This document shows positions 26,391 through 35,400 of a stretch of 64,000 bases of DNA, in pieces. The position numbers and the translations under genes are program-made. This stretch comes from Bacteroidales bacterium UBA5197 (GTDB lineage: Bacteria; Bacteroidota; Bacteroidia; Bacteroidales; Lentimicrobiaceae), in NCBI GenBank assembly GCA_002412885.1, contig DHVX01000061.1, positions 1 to 64,000 on the forward strand. The letters are read 5' to 3'. The notes beneath the pieces were generated by a model. That model was not told the origin of the DNA. It was given only the letters and a program-made list of their open reading frames with translations, and did no database searches. How positions within the stretch are numbered: position 1 is the first letter of the stretch; each line of letters begins with the position of its first letter.

Positions 26391-26438
26391 TCTCGTCAGA
26401 AAAGAAACAGTATGAACCATTTGACTTTTCTGACGAGA
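26391..26438. repeat. Perfect 14-bp stem hairpin
   Basis: TCTCGTCAGAAAAG (26391-26404) and its exact complement (26425-26438) enclose a 20-base loop, followed by CCAATTTTTAG. It could act as a terminator or as a structured RNA. No gene is nearby. Confidence 0.65.
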
Positions 26439-26466
26439 CCAATTTTTAGTAAGCCTTGATTTTTGG

Positions 26467-26516
26467 TTACCTTTTGACCTGTGCTGAGCGTAGTCGAAGT
26501 ATCAAGCAAAAGGTAA
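26467..26516. repeat. Inverted repeat with TGAGCGTAGTCGAAG core
   Basis: Perfect 10-bp arms (TTACCTTTTG, 26467-26476; CAAAAGGTAA, 26507-26516) flank GTGCTGAGCGTAGTCGAAG. The core is the same family as the motif repeated inside the MITE at 4.9-5.2 kb. Confidence 0.6.
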
Positions 26517-26680
26517 GATAAAGAAAAGAGATGCATCAGATACTCATCCTTATTAAGAAATTAATGCATAAATTTAGCAGGACCTAACTCCCTCTCCTTT
26601 GGTGCCTGAGCTGGTTGGTGAGCTTTTCGTCGAACCATCGCCGAAGGCAGGTGAGGGTTGGGGTGAGGTGATATGAAGCG

Positions 26681-26863
26681 GCGGGGGTTTATAGCTGGGT
26701 GATCAGTTATTCGGATATGGTGGGAAAGGTTGTGAAGATGATAGATTATCAAAACTATCAAAAAACGCAAGTTTTGATAAAAGAGAGGATTTCCATCCTC
26801 AATGTGGGGAGGTATAGAAGGAAGGTTGTAAAGATGAGGGGTGGGGTGACGTTGGTAAAGTAA
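26681..26863 (+). pseudogene. Remnant of a type IX sorting-domain gene end, copy 3, interrupted
   Basis: The segment encodes GVYSWVISYSDMVGKV-type residues up to 26740, is broken by about 75 bases, then resumes with the final GKVVKMRGGVTLVK-type codons and TAA at 26863. The insert (26741-26815) contains a perfect 10-bp inverted repeat (TATCAAAACT/AGTTTTGATA, 26747-26756 and 26770-26779) and a small hairpin (GAGGAT-ttcc-ATCCTC). About 17 bases of the host sequence (GGTTGTGAAGATG/GGTTGTAAAGATG) occur on both sides, like a target duplication. Confidence 0.7.
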
Positions 26864-26908
26864 ACCCACCACGTCAATCCAACAAAGGAGGAATCTCTCC
26901 CGCCATCT

Positions 26909-26999
26909 AACCCTGACAGGGTTACGAGCTCTGCCAAAAAGCGCAGCCAGGTTGATACAGACGAGCTCTATGAGGGAGAGTCAAACCCTGTCAGGGGTT
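26909..26999. repeat. REPIN-like palindromic repeat, copy 5, overlapping the folP stop
   Basis: The best-preserved copy: AACCCTGACAGGGTT (26909-26923) and AACCCTGTCAGGGGTT (26984-26999), each palindromic, with the interior ACGAGCTC repeated twice in direct orientation. Its right end supplies the last codons of folP (AAC CCC TGA on the minus strand). Confidence 0.78.
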
Positions 27000-27878
27000 A
27001 TATTCCTGCAAAGCGCCAAAAAGCTTCACGGCTTCCACAGCCTCCTTTACATCGTGCACCCTTAAAATATTTGCACCATTCATTAACGCAATGGTATTGA
27101 GAACGGTGGTTCCGTTCAATGCCTGCGAAGGTTTGATCTGCAACACTTTATTGATCATGGATTTTCGTGAAACACCGGCCAGCAAAGGAAATCCAAACGC
27201 TGCAAAATCAGCAAAGCATGCAAGCAGCTGATAATTATGCTGCACATCTTTACCAAAGCCAAAGCCGGGATCTAGAATTATATTCTGCTTCCCTCCGGCT
27301 ACAAACGACTGAAGCTGCTTTTCGAAAAATGATTTCACTTCCGCAACCACATTGGTATATTCGGGCATTCGCTGCATGGTGGCAGGTGTCCCCTGAATGT
27401 GCATCAATACATAAGCCGCTTCAGAAGTAAGCATAAAACCATACATATTTTCATCCATGGTGCCGCCTGAGATATCATTGACAATAACCGCACCGGCATC
27501 AACTGCCAGCTTAGCAACTGAAGCGCGATAAGTATCTGCTGAAATCATTGCTTCTGGAAAATGCCGGCGAACCAGTTCAATGGCTGGAATCAAGCGATCG
27601 GTTTCCTCTCCGGCAGTACCACCGTATGTTCCCGGCCGGGTTGAGAGCGCTCCGATATCAAGAATAGCAGCTCCGGCCTGCAGCATCTCCCCTGCCCTAT
27701 CGCTTATTTGTGATGGAATTAAATATTTTCCACCATCGAAAAAAGAGTCGGAAGTAACATTCAAAATGCCCATCACTACAGGCTTTGAAAGGTCGAGCAC
27801 CAAACCACCGCACCTGATGGAGCGTGTTTGCGAAAAATATGTACCTTTATCCGCCCAAGCGGCATGTGTAGCCGTCAT
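26991..27878 (-). CDS. folP: Dihydropteroate synthase
   Basis: FolP joins p-aminobenzoate to dihydropterin pyrophosphate in folate synthesis and is the sulfonamide target. The TIM-barrel motifs are all visible: MGILNVTSDSFFDGG near residue 37, the SADTY and NDISGG segments, LDPGFGFGKD near residue 200, GVSRKSMI near residue 235 and the C-terminal RVHDVKEAVEAV. The frame is open from TTG 27887, but ATG 27878 is the likelier start, giving 295 residues. The stop codon lies inside a REPIN-like repeat. It diverges from the DUF1599 gene with a very short gap. In related genomes I recall cdaA directly downstream. Confidence 0.95.
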   Translation of the reverse strand: MTATHAAWADKGTYFSQTRSIRCGGLVLDLSKPVVMGILNVTSDSFFDGGKYLIPSQISDRAGEMLQAGAAILDIGALSTRPGTYGGTAGEETDRLIPAIELVRRHFPEAMISADTYRASVAKLAVDAGAVIVNDISGGTMDENMYGFMLTSEAAYVLMHIQGTPATMQRMPEYTNVVAEVKSFFEKQLQSFVAGGKQNIILDPGFGFGKDVQHNYQLLACFADFAAFGFPLLAGVSRKSMINKVLQIKPSQALNGTTVLNTIALMNGANILRVHDVKEAVEAVKLFGALQEYNP

Positions 27879-27916
27879 TGCAATCAAACAGTTAGTTAAT
27901 TAATTTTCAGTCCTCT

Positions 27917-28474
27917 ATGACAAATGATACCGCTTCGCAGTTCGATGCAACCATTCGTGCCTGCAAAGATATATTTTTAACCAAGATGAAGGATTACGGT
28001 ACCGCCTGGAGGGTGCTCCGTCCTGAATCGCTTACCGATCAGATTTACATCAAGGCAAACCGCATCCGCAGCATTCAGGGTAAAGGTTCGCACAAAGTTG
28101 TTGAAAACGAATGGCCTGAATTTATCGGAATTGTCAACTATTCAGTTATTGCGCTGATTCAGCTTGAGCTTGGAAACAGCGATGACCTGAATATGGATCA
28201 CACCGAAGTGGAGAGACTTTACGACAAATACATCAACGGCGCACGTAGCCTGATGATGGACAAAAACCACGATTACGACGAAGCCTGGCGCAACATGCGG
28301 GTAAGTTCACTTACCGATATTATTCTCATGAAACTGCTCAGGGTTAAGCAGATAGAGGATAATAAAGGCCAGACTTTTATCTCGGAAGGTGTTGATGCCA
28401 ACTATTACGACATGATCAACTACGCACTTTTTGCCCTAATCAAACTCGCAGAATTAAAAGACACGAAAAGCTGA
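27917..28474 (+). CDS. DUF1599 (nucleotide-modification-associated) protein
   Basis: The 185-residue protein contains two copies of the DUF1599 motif: CKDIFLTKMKDYGTAWRVLR with TDQIYIKANRIRSI near residues 12-50, and YINGARSLMMDKNHDYDEAWRNMR with TDIILMKLLRVKQIE near residues 100-145. The helical repeats with K-x-x-DYG/HDYD-x-AW motifs place it near the MazG-like/nucleotide-modification-associated proteins, but no activity is established. In Bacteroidota it commonly stands beside folP and upstream of a DoxX gene and tpiA, as here. Confidence 0.85.
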   Translation: MTNDTASQFDATIRACKDIFLTKMKDYGTAWRVLRPESLTDQIYIKANRIRSIQGKGSHKVVENEWPEFIGIVNYSVIALIQLELGNSDDLNMDHTEVERLYDKYINGARSLMMDKNHDYDEAWRNMRVSSLTDIILMKLLRVKQIEDNKGQTFISEGVDANYYDMINYALFALIKLAELKDTKS

Positions 28475-28502
28475 AACCTGATTTTTTTCTAATTTTTTTA
28501 CC

Positions 28503-29621
28503 ATGCGCATCGTTCATTTTATCTCAAGAATTTTAGTAGGAGTTGTTTTCATTTTCTCAGGCTTTGTCAAAGGCATTGATCCGCTTGGCATGGCATACCG
28601 TCTCGAAGATTATTTCTACGCCTGGGGAACCGACTGGATGCTGCCCGCAGCACTTTCACTTTCCATACTGCTCAGCATTATGGAGTTTGTAATGGGTGTG
28701 GTTGTGCTTTTTAATCTGAAACCAAAAGTAAACGCATGGTTGCTGCTTGGAATTATGACATTTTTCACGGGCCTCACCTTTTACGACGCACTTTACAACC
28801 CGGTGCCCGATTGCGGCTGTTTCGGCGATGCCATTACCCTTACCAACTGGCAGACATTTTATAAAAATGTGGTGATGATGGTTCCAACTCTTTTGCTATT
28901 TGCATGGCGCAAAAAAACAAAAGATCAGTACAACAATCTTAAGGCATATGGGACTGCCGGAATTTTTGCTGTAATGTTTTTTGCCCTCAGCCTCTATTGT
29001 TACCGCCACCTGCCCATTCTCGATTTTATGGACTGGAAAAAAGGGAATAAGATGTTTGTTGAGAACCCCGAACCTGTAAGATATTACCTCACTTACAGAA
29101 ACTCAGCCACGGGCGAAACGCAGGAATACCTCTCACCCAACTACCCTTTCAGCGATTCAGTATGGATGTCGCAATGGGAATTTGTGAGTCAGCGCACCGA
29201 AGATCCAAATGTTTTCCTTGGACATGACCTGCAGATTCTCGATATGGAAGGCAACGATTATACCGATCATTTTATTCAGAATCCCGGCTACCAGTTTCTG
29301 CTTACAGTTTGGAGCGTTGAAAAGGCAAACCATGCAGCCCTGGCTGCAGTTGAGAAGTTTGCCCTGGCTGCTGAAGCTGACGGCCATGGCTTTATTGCGT
29401 TGAGCAGTTCACTCACCGAAGAAATCGACAGTGTGAAACAATTACTTGGTCTCACTTATGAGTTTTATCAGGCCGACGACATAACGCTGAAAACAATGGT
29501 CAGAGCCAATCCCGGGTTATTATTGCTGCACAATGGGGTGGTTATTGAGAAATGGCATTACAACGACTTCCCGGAATACGAAGCATTTAAAAGCAAATTC
29601 ATCACCAAACCCACCGAATAG
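28503..29621 (+). CDS. DoxX/MauE-like membrane protein (BT_3928 type)
   Basis: A 372-residue inner-membrane protein. The first 140 residues hold four helices of the DoxX/MauE type (ISRILVGVVFIFSGFVKGIDP, AALSLSILLSIMEFVMGVVVLF, AWLLLGIMTFFTGLTFYDAL, VVMMVPTLLLFAW) and the CGCFGD motif typical of MauE-like redox-associated proteins near residue 102. A fifth helix near 150-170 leads to an extracytoplasmic domain of about 190 residues with a thioredoxin-like look (FLLTVWSVEKANHAALAAVEKF...LLLHNGVVIEKW) but no CxxC. It is probably linked to cell-envelope redox chemistry. It sits 28 bases after DUF1599 and 6 bases before a permease gene. Confidence 0.8.
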   Translation: MRIVHFISRILVGVVFIFSGFVKGIDPLGMAYRLEDYFYAWGTDWMLPAALSLSILLSIMEFVMGVVVLFNLKPKVNAWLLLGIMTFFTGLTFYDALYNPVPDCGCFGDAITLTNWQTFYKNVVMMVPTLLLFAWRKKTKDQYNNLKAYGTAGIFAVMFFALSLYCYRHLPILDFMDWKKGNKMFVENPEPVRYYLTYRNSATGETQEYLSPNYPFSDSVWMSQWEFVSQRTEDPNVFLGHDLQILDMEGNDYTDHFIQNPGYQFLLTVWSVEKANHAALAAVEKFALAAEADGHGFIALSSSLTEEIDSVKQLLGLTYEFYQADDITLKTMVRANPGLLLLHNGVVIEKWHYNDFPEYEAFKSKFITKPTE

Positions 29622-29627
29622 CAGACA

Positions 29628-30707
29628 ATGACCGGATTTATCCTGAAACGGCTTTACTACGGATTTTTTGTACTGCTGGGTGTGGTAACTCTGGTTTTTA
29701 TGCTTTTTACCATACTCCCGGGCGATCCGGCGCGGATGATGCTGGGGCAGCGTGCCGACATTTCATCAGTCGAAGCCATCAACCGTGAACTTGGGCGCGA
29801 CAAGCCGGTTATCGTTCAGTATTTTGCTTTTGTTAACGACCTTTCGCCGCTTTCGTTTCATAATATGTCTTCACCCGGCTCATTGTTTTATCCTGACAGT
29901 GCCCGATATGCGCCATTTGTTACCCTGATTTCGTCCGGCGAAACACGGGTTTTACTCAAAAAGCCTTACCTGCGGCGCTCATATCAGAGCAAACGAAAGG
30001 TTTCAGACATTCTGGCCCAGTCATTTCCCAACACCATGTTGCTGGCGACCGTAGCCATGGGTTTTGCCGCTATTGTCGGGATATTTTTAGGTGTTGTAAC
30101 AGCAGTGAGAAAAGGAAGCTGGCTCGATCAGCTGATTATGTTCATTTCGGTGTTGGGCATGTCGCTGCCCTCCTTTTTTGCGGCTATCGTCATAGCCTGG
30201 CTGTTTGCTTTTGTACTGGCCGATTACACCGGGCTCAGCATGTTTGGCACACTTTATTCGGTGGATGACTTCGGGCGCGGTGAATATCCCGACCTGAAAA
30301 ATCTGATACTTCCGGCCATAACGCTGGGCATACGGCCACTTGCCATCATCATTGAACTTACACGAAGTTCCATGCTCGAAGTGCTTTCGCAGGACTACAT
30401 CCGCACCGCAAAAGCCAAAGGACTCGGATTCAAACGCATCATTTTCCGCCATGCATTGCGCAACGCACTTAACCCGGTAGTAACCGCTGTTTCAGGGTGG
30501 TTTGCATCGCTGATGGCGGGTGCCGTTTTTGTGGAATACGTTTTCGACTGGAAAGGCATTGGGGTAGTAATTGTGGAAGGCTTAGAGAAATACGACTTTC
30601 CGGTGGTAATGGGCAGTGTGCTTTTTATCGCCGTTTTGTTGGTGATTATTAATATTTTTGTAGATATTATTTATGGCCTGCTCGATCCGCGCATCCGGCT
30701 GGCCTGA
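29628..30707 (+). CDS. OppB/DppB-type ABC transporter permease, without visible partners
   Basis: A 359-residue inner-membrane permease. The N-terminal helix (GFFVLLGVVTLVFMLFTILPGDPARMMLG) is the classic OppB/DppB start. Five further helices and the EAA-type loop that contacts the ATPase (QDYIRTAKAKGLGFKRIIFRHALRNAL, about residue 262) are present. The extracytoplasmic loop 60-130 is longer than in E. coli DppB. No DppC, ATPase or binding-protein gene is near, so any partners must be encoded elsewhere. It lies between DoxX and tpiA in the same operon. Confidence 0.88.
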   Translation: MTGFILKRLYYGFFVLLGVVTLVFMLFTILPGDPARMMLGQRADISSVEAINRELGRDKPVIVQYFAFVNDLSPLSFHNMSSPGSLFYPDSARYAPFVTLISSGETRVLLKKPYLRRSYQSKRKVSDILAQSFPNTMLLATVAMGFAAIVGIFLGVVTAVRKGSWLDQLIMFISVLGMSLPSFFAAIVIAWLFAFVLADYTGLSMFGTLYSVDDFGRGEYPDLKNLILPAITLGIRPLAIIIELTRSSMLEVLSQDYIRTAKAKGLGFKRIIFRHALRNALNPVVTAVSGWFASLMAGAVFVEYVFDWKGIGVVIVEGLEKYDFPVVMGSVLFIAVLLVIINIFVDIIYGLLDPRIRLA

Positions 30708-30736
30708 TTCAATAACAACACTGTAAAACTTTCAAA

Positions 30737-31495
30737 ATGAGAAGAAAAATTGTTGCAGGAAACTGGAAGATGAACAAAACTTTTGAAGAAGCCGAAGAAT
30801 TGCTTTTCGGCATTGCCGAAGAACTGAATACAACCCGTCCTGAGGATGTGGATGTTGTTGTTTTTCCTCCGGCACTTTTTCTTGAACTTGCCAATGATGT
30901 GGGAACCGAAAACGATTTCTTTTGCGGGGTTCAAAACATAAGTGAGCATGAATCCGGTGCTTACACCGGCGAAATATCTGCTGCCATGGTAAGTTCTGCC
31001 GGAGCATCACACGTAATTCTCGGTCATTCTGAGCGCCGTACATATTATGGCGAAACAGATGCTGTAATTGCAAAAAAGATCACCCAGGCGCTTAAAAACG
31101 GCCTCATCCCTGTGTATTGCTGCGGCGAAGTGCTTGCAGAACGTGAATCGGAAAGGCATTTTGAAGTGGTTGAAAAACAACTGACCGAAGCACTTTTTAA
31201 CCTTAGCGAAACAGATTTCAGCGAAGTGATTGTTGCTTACGAACCTGTGTGGGCCATAGGAACCGGTCGCACAGCTTCTCCTGAACAAGCGCAGGAAATG
31301 CATGCTTTTATCCGTAAAGTGCTAGCCGGGAAATTCGGCGAAGACGCTGCTTCTGAAACATCTATCCTTTACGGCGGAAGCTGCAATGCTGCCAATGCCC
31401 GCGAACTGTTCGCTAATCCCGATGTGGATGGCGGACTGATCGGTGGTGCATCGCTTAAAGCTGCCGATTTTGCAAAGATTATCAACAGCTTTTAA
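30737..31495 (+). CDS. tpiA: Triosephosphate isomerase
   Basis: This glycolytic enzyme interconverts dihydroxyacetone phosphate and glyceraldehyde 3-phosphate in the cytoplasm. The 252-residue TIM barrel shows NWKMNKT at residue 8 (active-site Asn and Lys), GHSERR near residue 96 (catalytic His), AYEPVWAIGTG near residue 167 (catalytic Glu) and the phosphate-binding YGGSC and GGLIGGASL segments. It is the last gene of the DUF1599-DoxX-permease series and is followed by a terminator. Confidence 0.97.
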   Translation: MRRKIVAGNWKMNKTFEEAEELLFGIAEELNTTRPEDVDVVVFPPALFLELANDVGTENDFFCGVQNISEHESGAYTGEISAAMVSSAGASHVILGHSERRTYYGETDAVIAKKITQALKNGLIPVYCCGEVLAERESERHFEVVEKQLTEALFNLSETDFSEVIVAYEPVWAIGTGRTASPEQAQEMHAFIRKVLAGKFGEDAASETSILYGGSCNAANARELFANPDVDGGLIGGASLKAADFAKIINSF

Positions 31496-31517
31496 TTTAT
31501 CGAAATAAACGAAATTG

Positions 31518-31553
31518 AACCTGCCGGCTTAAAAAACTGGCAGGTTTATATTT
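31518..31553 (+). terminator. tpiA terminator
   Basis: Perfect 8-bp stem AACCTGCC (31518-31525) with GGCAGGTT (31539-31546), followed by TATATTT. Confidence 0.75.
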
Positions 31554-31565
31554 AAATTTTCATCC

Positions 31566-32396
31566 ATGAATTACGTAGAACTAAATTGCAGCCTGCCCGA
31601 AGGTGAGGCAAACATTGCTGAACTGATAATGGCAGCGCTTGGTGAACTGGGCTTTGAGAGTTTCGTTGAAAATGAAAATGGACTGCTGGCATATATTCAG
31701 GCACCCGATTTCGATGTCTCGATATTGAATAATCAGGAATTGTGGCCCGAAGGCTCCACCCCATCCTACACATGGCAAATCATTGAAGATCAGAACTGGA
31801 ATGCCCTGTGGGAATCAAACTTTGAGCCGGTAATCATTGATGGGCGGTGTATGGTAAGGGCACCTTTTCACCCCAAAAACAACGACATCGAATTCGACAT
31901 TGAGATTGAACCGAAAATGTCGTTCGGAACAGCCCATCACGAAACTACTTCCCAGATTATCTGCCTGTTGCTTAACACCGATGTAAAAGACAAAACCGTG
32001 CTCGATATGGGTTGCGGAACCGGAGTGCTGGCCATACTTGCTGCCATGAAAGGTGCAAGCAAAATTACAGCCATCGACAATGACGAATGGGCATACCATA
32101 ATTCAGTTGAAAACACGGCGAAAAATAATTTACCCCATATTGACGTTTATCAGGGAGATGCGGCCTTGCTGGAGGGTAAACATTTCGACATCCTCATTGC
32201 CAACATCAACAGAAATATACTGCTCAACGATATGCATCACTACCGCAAATGCATGACACCCGGCAGTATTCTGATGATGAGCGGATTTTACACCCAGGAT
32301 GTTGAAGCCATTACAATCCGCGCCAATGAGCTCGGCCTAAGCTTTATCTCGCAAACCAAAAAAAACAACTGGGCAACTGCCACATTTGTGCTTTAA
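31566..32396 (+). CDS. prmA: Ribosomal protein L11 methyltransferase
   Basis: PrmA trimethylates ribosomal protein L11 using S-adenosylmethionine. The 276-residue protein has a small N-terminal substrate-recognition domain (residues 1-80), a linker (IIEDQNWNALWESNFEPVII) and a class I methyltransferase domain with motif I DMGCGTGVLAILAAMKGA near residue 142, the acidic SAM ligand in ITAIDNDEWA, and ILIANINRNIL near residue 216. It begins 70 bases behind tpiA, after a terminator. Confidence 0.93.
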   Translation: MNYVELNCSLPEGEANIAELIMAALGELGFESFVENENGLLAYIQAPDFDVSILNNQELWPEGSTPSYTWQIIEDQNWNALWESNFEPVIIDGRCMVRAPFHPKNNDIEFDIEIEPKMSFGTAHHETTSQIICLLLNTDVKDKTVLDMGCGTGVLAILAAMKGASKITAIDNDEWAYHNSVENTAKNNLPHIDVYQGDAALLEGKHFDILIANINRNILLNDMHHYRKCMTPGSILMMSGFYTQDVEAITIRANELGLSFISQTKKNNWATATFVL

Positions 32397-32438
32397 TCCA
32401 GTAAATGGATCAGGGGACAACTTAAAAAATTACTCCAT

Positions 32439-35400
32439 ATGCCTCAAAAACTCAGATACATTTCAGCTTTAATTGCAACAGTATTTCTTTTGATCAGCAA
32501 CTCCTCATTTGCACAGGGGGTAAAGCTGTTTTCAGAAGAACCCACAGCATTTCTGGTTGAACTTGGAGAGTTTATGAAGCAGGCAAGCGACAAAGAATCC
32601 CGGCAGGCAATGCAGCAATTCACTGCCCGTTGGAGCTCGGGTGAGTATGAGCCATCTGTTCAAAATAAAATCATATCCACATTCAATGTCATGATGGCGC
32701 AACGTATGCGACCAACGCCGGCTTTCAGAGATTACCTGATCGCATTGAATTCATTTCAGCCAAACACCGGCACAAAAGGCATACTTGCATGGCACAAAGG
32801 GCTGGAACCCTTTCTGGATGGGAAAAGTCTGAGAATGTTGAGCACCTTTCTTGGAAATACAGTTGATCTGAACCAAAATAAAATACTCTTCCGTTCTTAT
32901 GCTAACTCATGGCAATTCAGAAACGGAGATTTCACTTATGATTTTGACACCACTCTTATTGTAAAACTTGAAAAAGTAGATCTGGTTTGTATTTCAGGTC
33001 GCGACAGCATCCGGATTTTTGAAACCTCGGGAGTACACTTCCCACTGCAGGATAAATTTGCCGGTAACGGAGGGAAAGTTATCTGGGAAGATTTCAATTT
33101 TGATCCACAAAAAGTTTATGCCACTCCCGGCAATTATCAGATTAACCTCAAACAAACTGCCTGGTCTGCTGATTCAGCAAACTTTTATCACAAAGATTTC
33201 TTTAGTTTCCCCCTTACCGGGAAGCTTGAAGACCGTGTAACCACTGGTGTATCCATCGAAAGAGCCACTTCTCCGAAATTCGTTTCCTATCAGACCGATC
33301 TTGAGATCAAACAGGTTTTTCAAGGGATAGACTACCGTGGTGGATTTACATTGGAAGGGTCGAGAATAATTGGTTCCGGCTATGGAGATCAGGACGCCAC
33401 ACTCTGGATATCGCGCAAGGGACAACCGGCGCTTAAACTGACATCGCGTGATTTTGTCATCAGACCCGATCGCCTTTCTTCCCAAAGAGCTGCCGTTACA
33501 TGGTATCACGAAGGCGACTCCATTTTTCATCCGGGAGTTCAGCTCAGATACAACCACGAAAACCGCCAGATTCTGCTCAACCGTTCTAACGGCGGCGCTT
33601 CGGCAAGCCCGTACTTTAATTCGTACCATAAGCTCGACATGTATTTTGAAACCCTTGCATATACGCTCGAAAGCGACAGCATGAACTTTGAAATGCAGAA
33701 GGGCATCCGGCAACAGGGCGATGCATTGTTCGAATCTTCAAACTTCTATTCTGAGGCCAGATATGCCCAGCTTCAAGGGATAGATGAAGTGAATCCCATC
33801 AATGTGATTTACAATTTCGTTGAAAAAAACGACAACCGCAGGAATTTTCACCTGAGTGAACTGATCGAATTTATGAAAAAACCTGTAGCTCAGGTGAAAG
33901 CTATGGCCATTAACCTTTCGAACAGAGGATACATTATCTATAACATTGACAACGAAAGAATTGAAGTCACTGACCGGCTGTTTGACTACCTTATGGCGCG
34001 CAGTAAAAAACAGGATTACGATGTAATTCAGATCAACTCTTCTGTATCCGGAACCAGCAATGCAACCTTAAACCTCAACACCTTCGACCTTATCATCAGG
34101 GGAGTGCCCGAAGTTTCAATCAGCGATTCGCAGGCGGTTTACATCTATCCCCGAAACAAGGAGATTCTTGTTCAAAAAAATCTTGATTTTGTTTTTACCG
34201 GCAAGGTTAAAGCCGGTTATTTTGATTTCTTTGCGAATGAAAGTTCTTTTGAATATGGCAAGTTCCAGTTGAGTATGCCTCAGATTGACTCCATCTCCTT
34301 CAAAGTTGATCTCCCCCAAAAAGACAGACAACCTATGCAGCAGGTTGTGGTAAAAAATGTATTGGCAAACCTCAGCGGCGATCTGATGATTGATGCACCT
34401 GATAATAAATCCGGCATAAAATCATTGCCTCAGTACCCGATATTTATCAGCAAGAATGATGCTTTCGTCTTTTATGATTACCATCACATAGAAAAAGGAA
34501 CCTATAAACGCGATGATTTTTATTACGTTGTTTATCCTTTTACCCTCGACAGTCTGAACAAGTTTACAACTGACGGGCTGAAATTCGATGGACACCTTTA
34601 TTCGGGCAGCATCATGCCCGACATAAAGGAACCGCTCAGGGTAATGAAAGATTACTCCCTCGGATTTACACGCACACTCGCACCGGAAGGGCTTCCTGTT
34701 TATGACGGGAAAGGAACCTTTTTCTCCGAAATATCTCTCAGCAACGATGGGCTAGAAGGTTCCGGAAGCCTGAAATTTATGACATCCCTTTCGGAGTCTG
34801 ACCATTTTCTCTTTACACCTGACTCACTCACTGCAAATCTGAATCGTTTTACAATGCAGGAGCAAGCGGTTTTCCCGGCTTTCCCTCAGGTAGAAGCCGA
34901 AGGCATTACGCAGTTCTGGTTGCCGTTTCTTGATGTTATGCGCCTCAACACAATGCCCGGTGAAGAGTTTGAGATGTTTAATAAAAAATCATATCACTCA
35001 GGGGCATTATCTCTTACCTCAGCCGGTCTGCTGGGAAGAGGCAAAAGCAGACTCGACAATGCTGACATTGAATCAGGTACCTTTGTTTTCAGCAATCAAT
35101 CATTCAATACCGACACCACCAACTTCCAGCTTTATTATCCCGAGCGGCCAAACCTTTCTCTTTCTGTACGCATCCATCCCGGCAGGGTCGATTTCAGAAA
35201 CAGTCTGGCTACTTTTGGCACTCCCGGAAAGAGTGTAAAAATCGATCTGCCGCAAAGCCGGTATATCTGTTTTATGGATAAAATTGAGTGGAGAATGAAA
35301 AATGAGGAACTTTACCTCACCAATTCACTTGCGCAACGGGCTGCCCTTGCCGACACCGTCAGCCTGACTGATCTAGTTGATTTCGATTTTTCAGGTTCGG

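Larger units (their letters stand above)
25821..26680. other. Gene-free 860-base stretch rich in inverted repeats
   Basis: No coding region is supportable. It holds several perfect or near-perfect inverted repeats: 25916-25924/25957-25965 (GTCCCGTTC), 25972-25984/26036-26047 (CTAAAATTTGACC, one bulge), 26391-26404/26425-26438 and 26467-26476/26507-26516, plus a terminator-like hairpin at 26167. A degenerate relative of the 2.9 kb element covers 26585-26670. Confidence 0.6.

Noticed and set aside
26561..26872. 103-codon minus-strand frame
   Set aside because: It reads antisense through the sorting-domain remnant and repeat DNA; the plus-strand frame explains the sequence.
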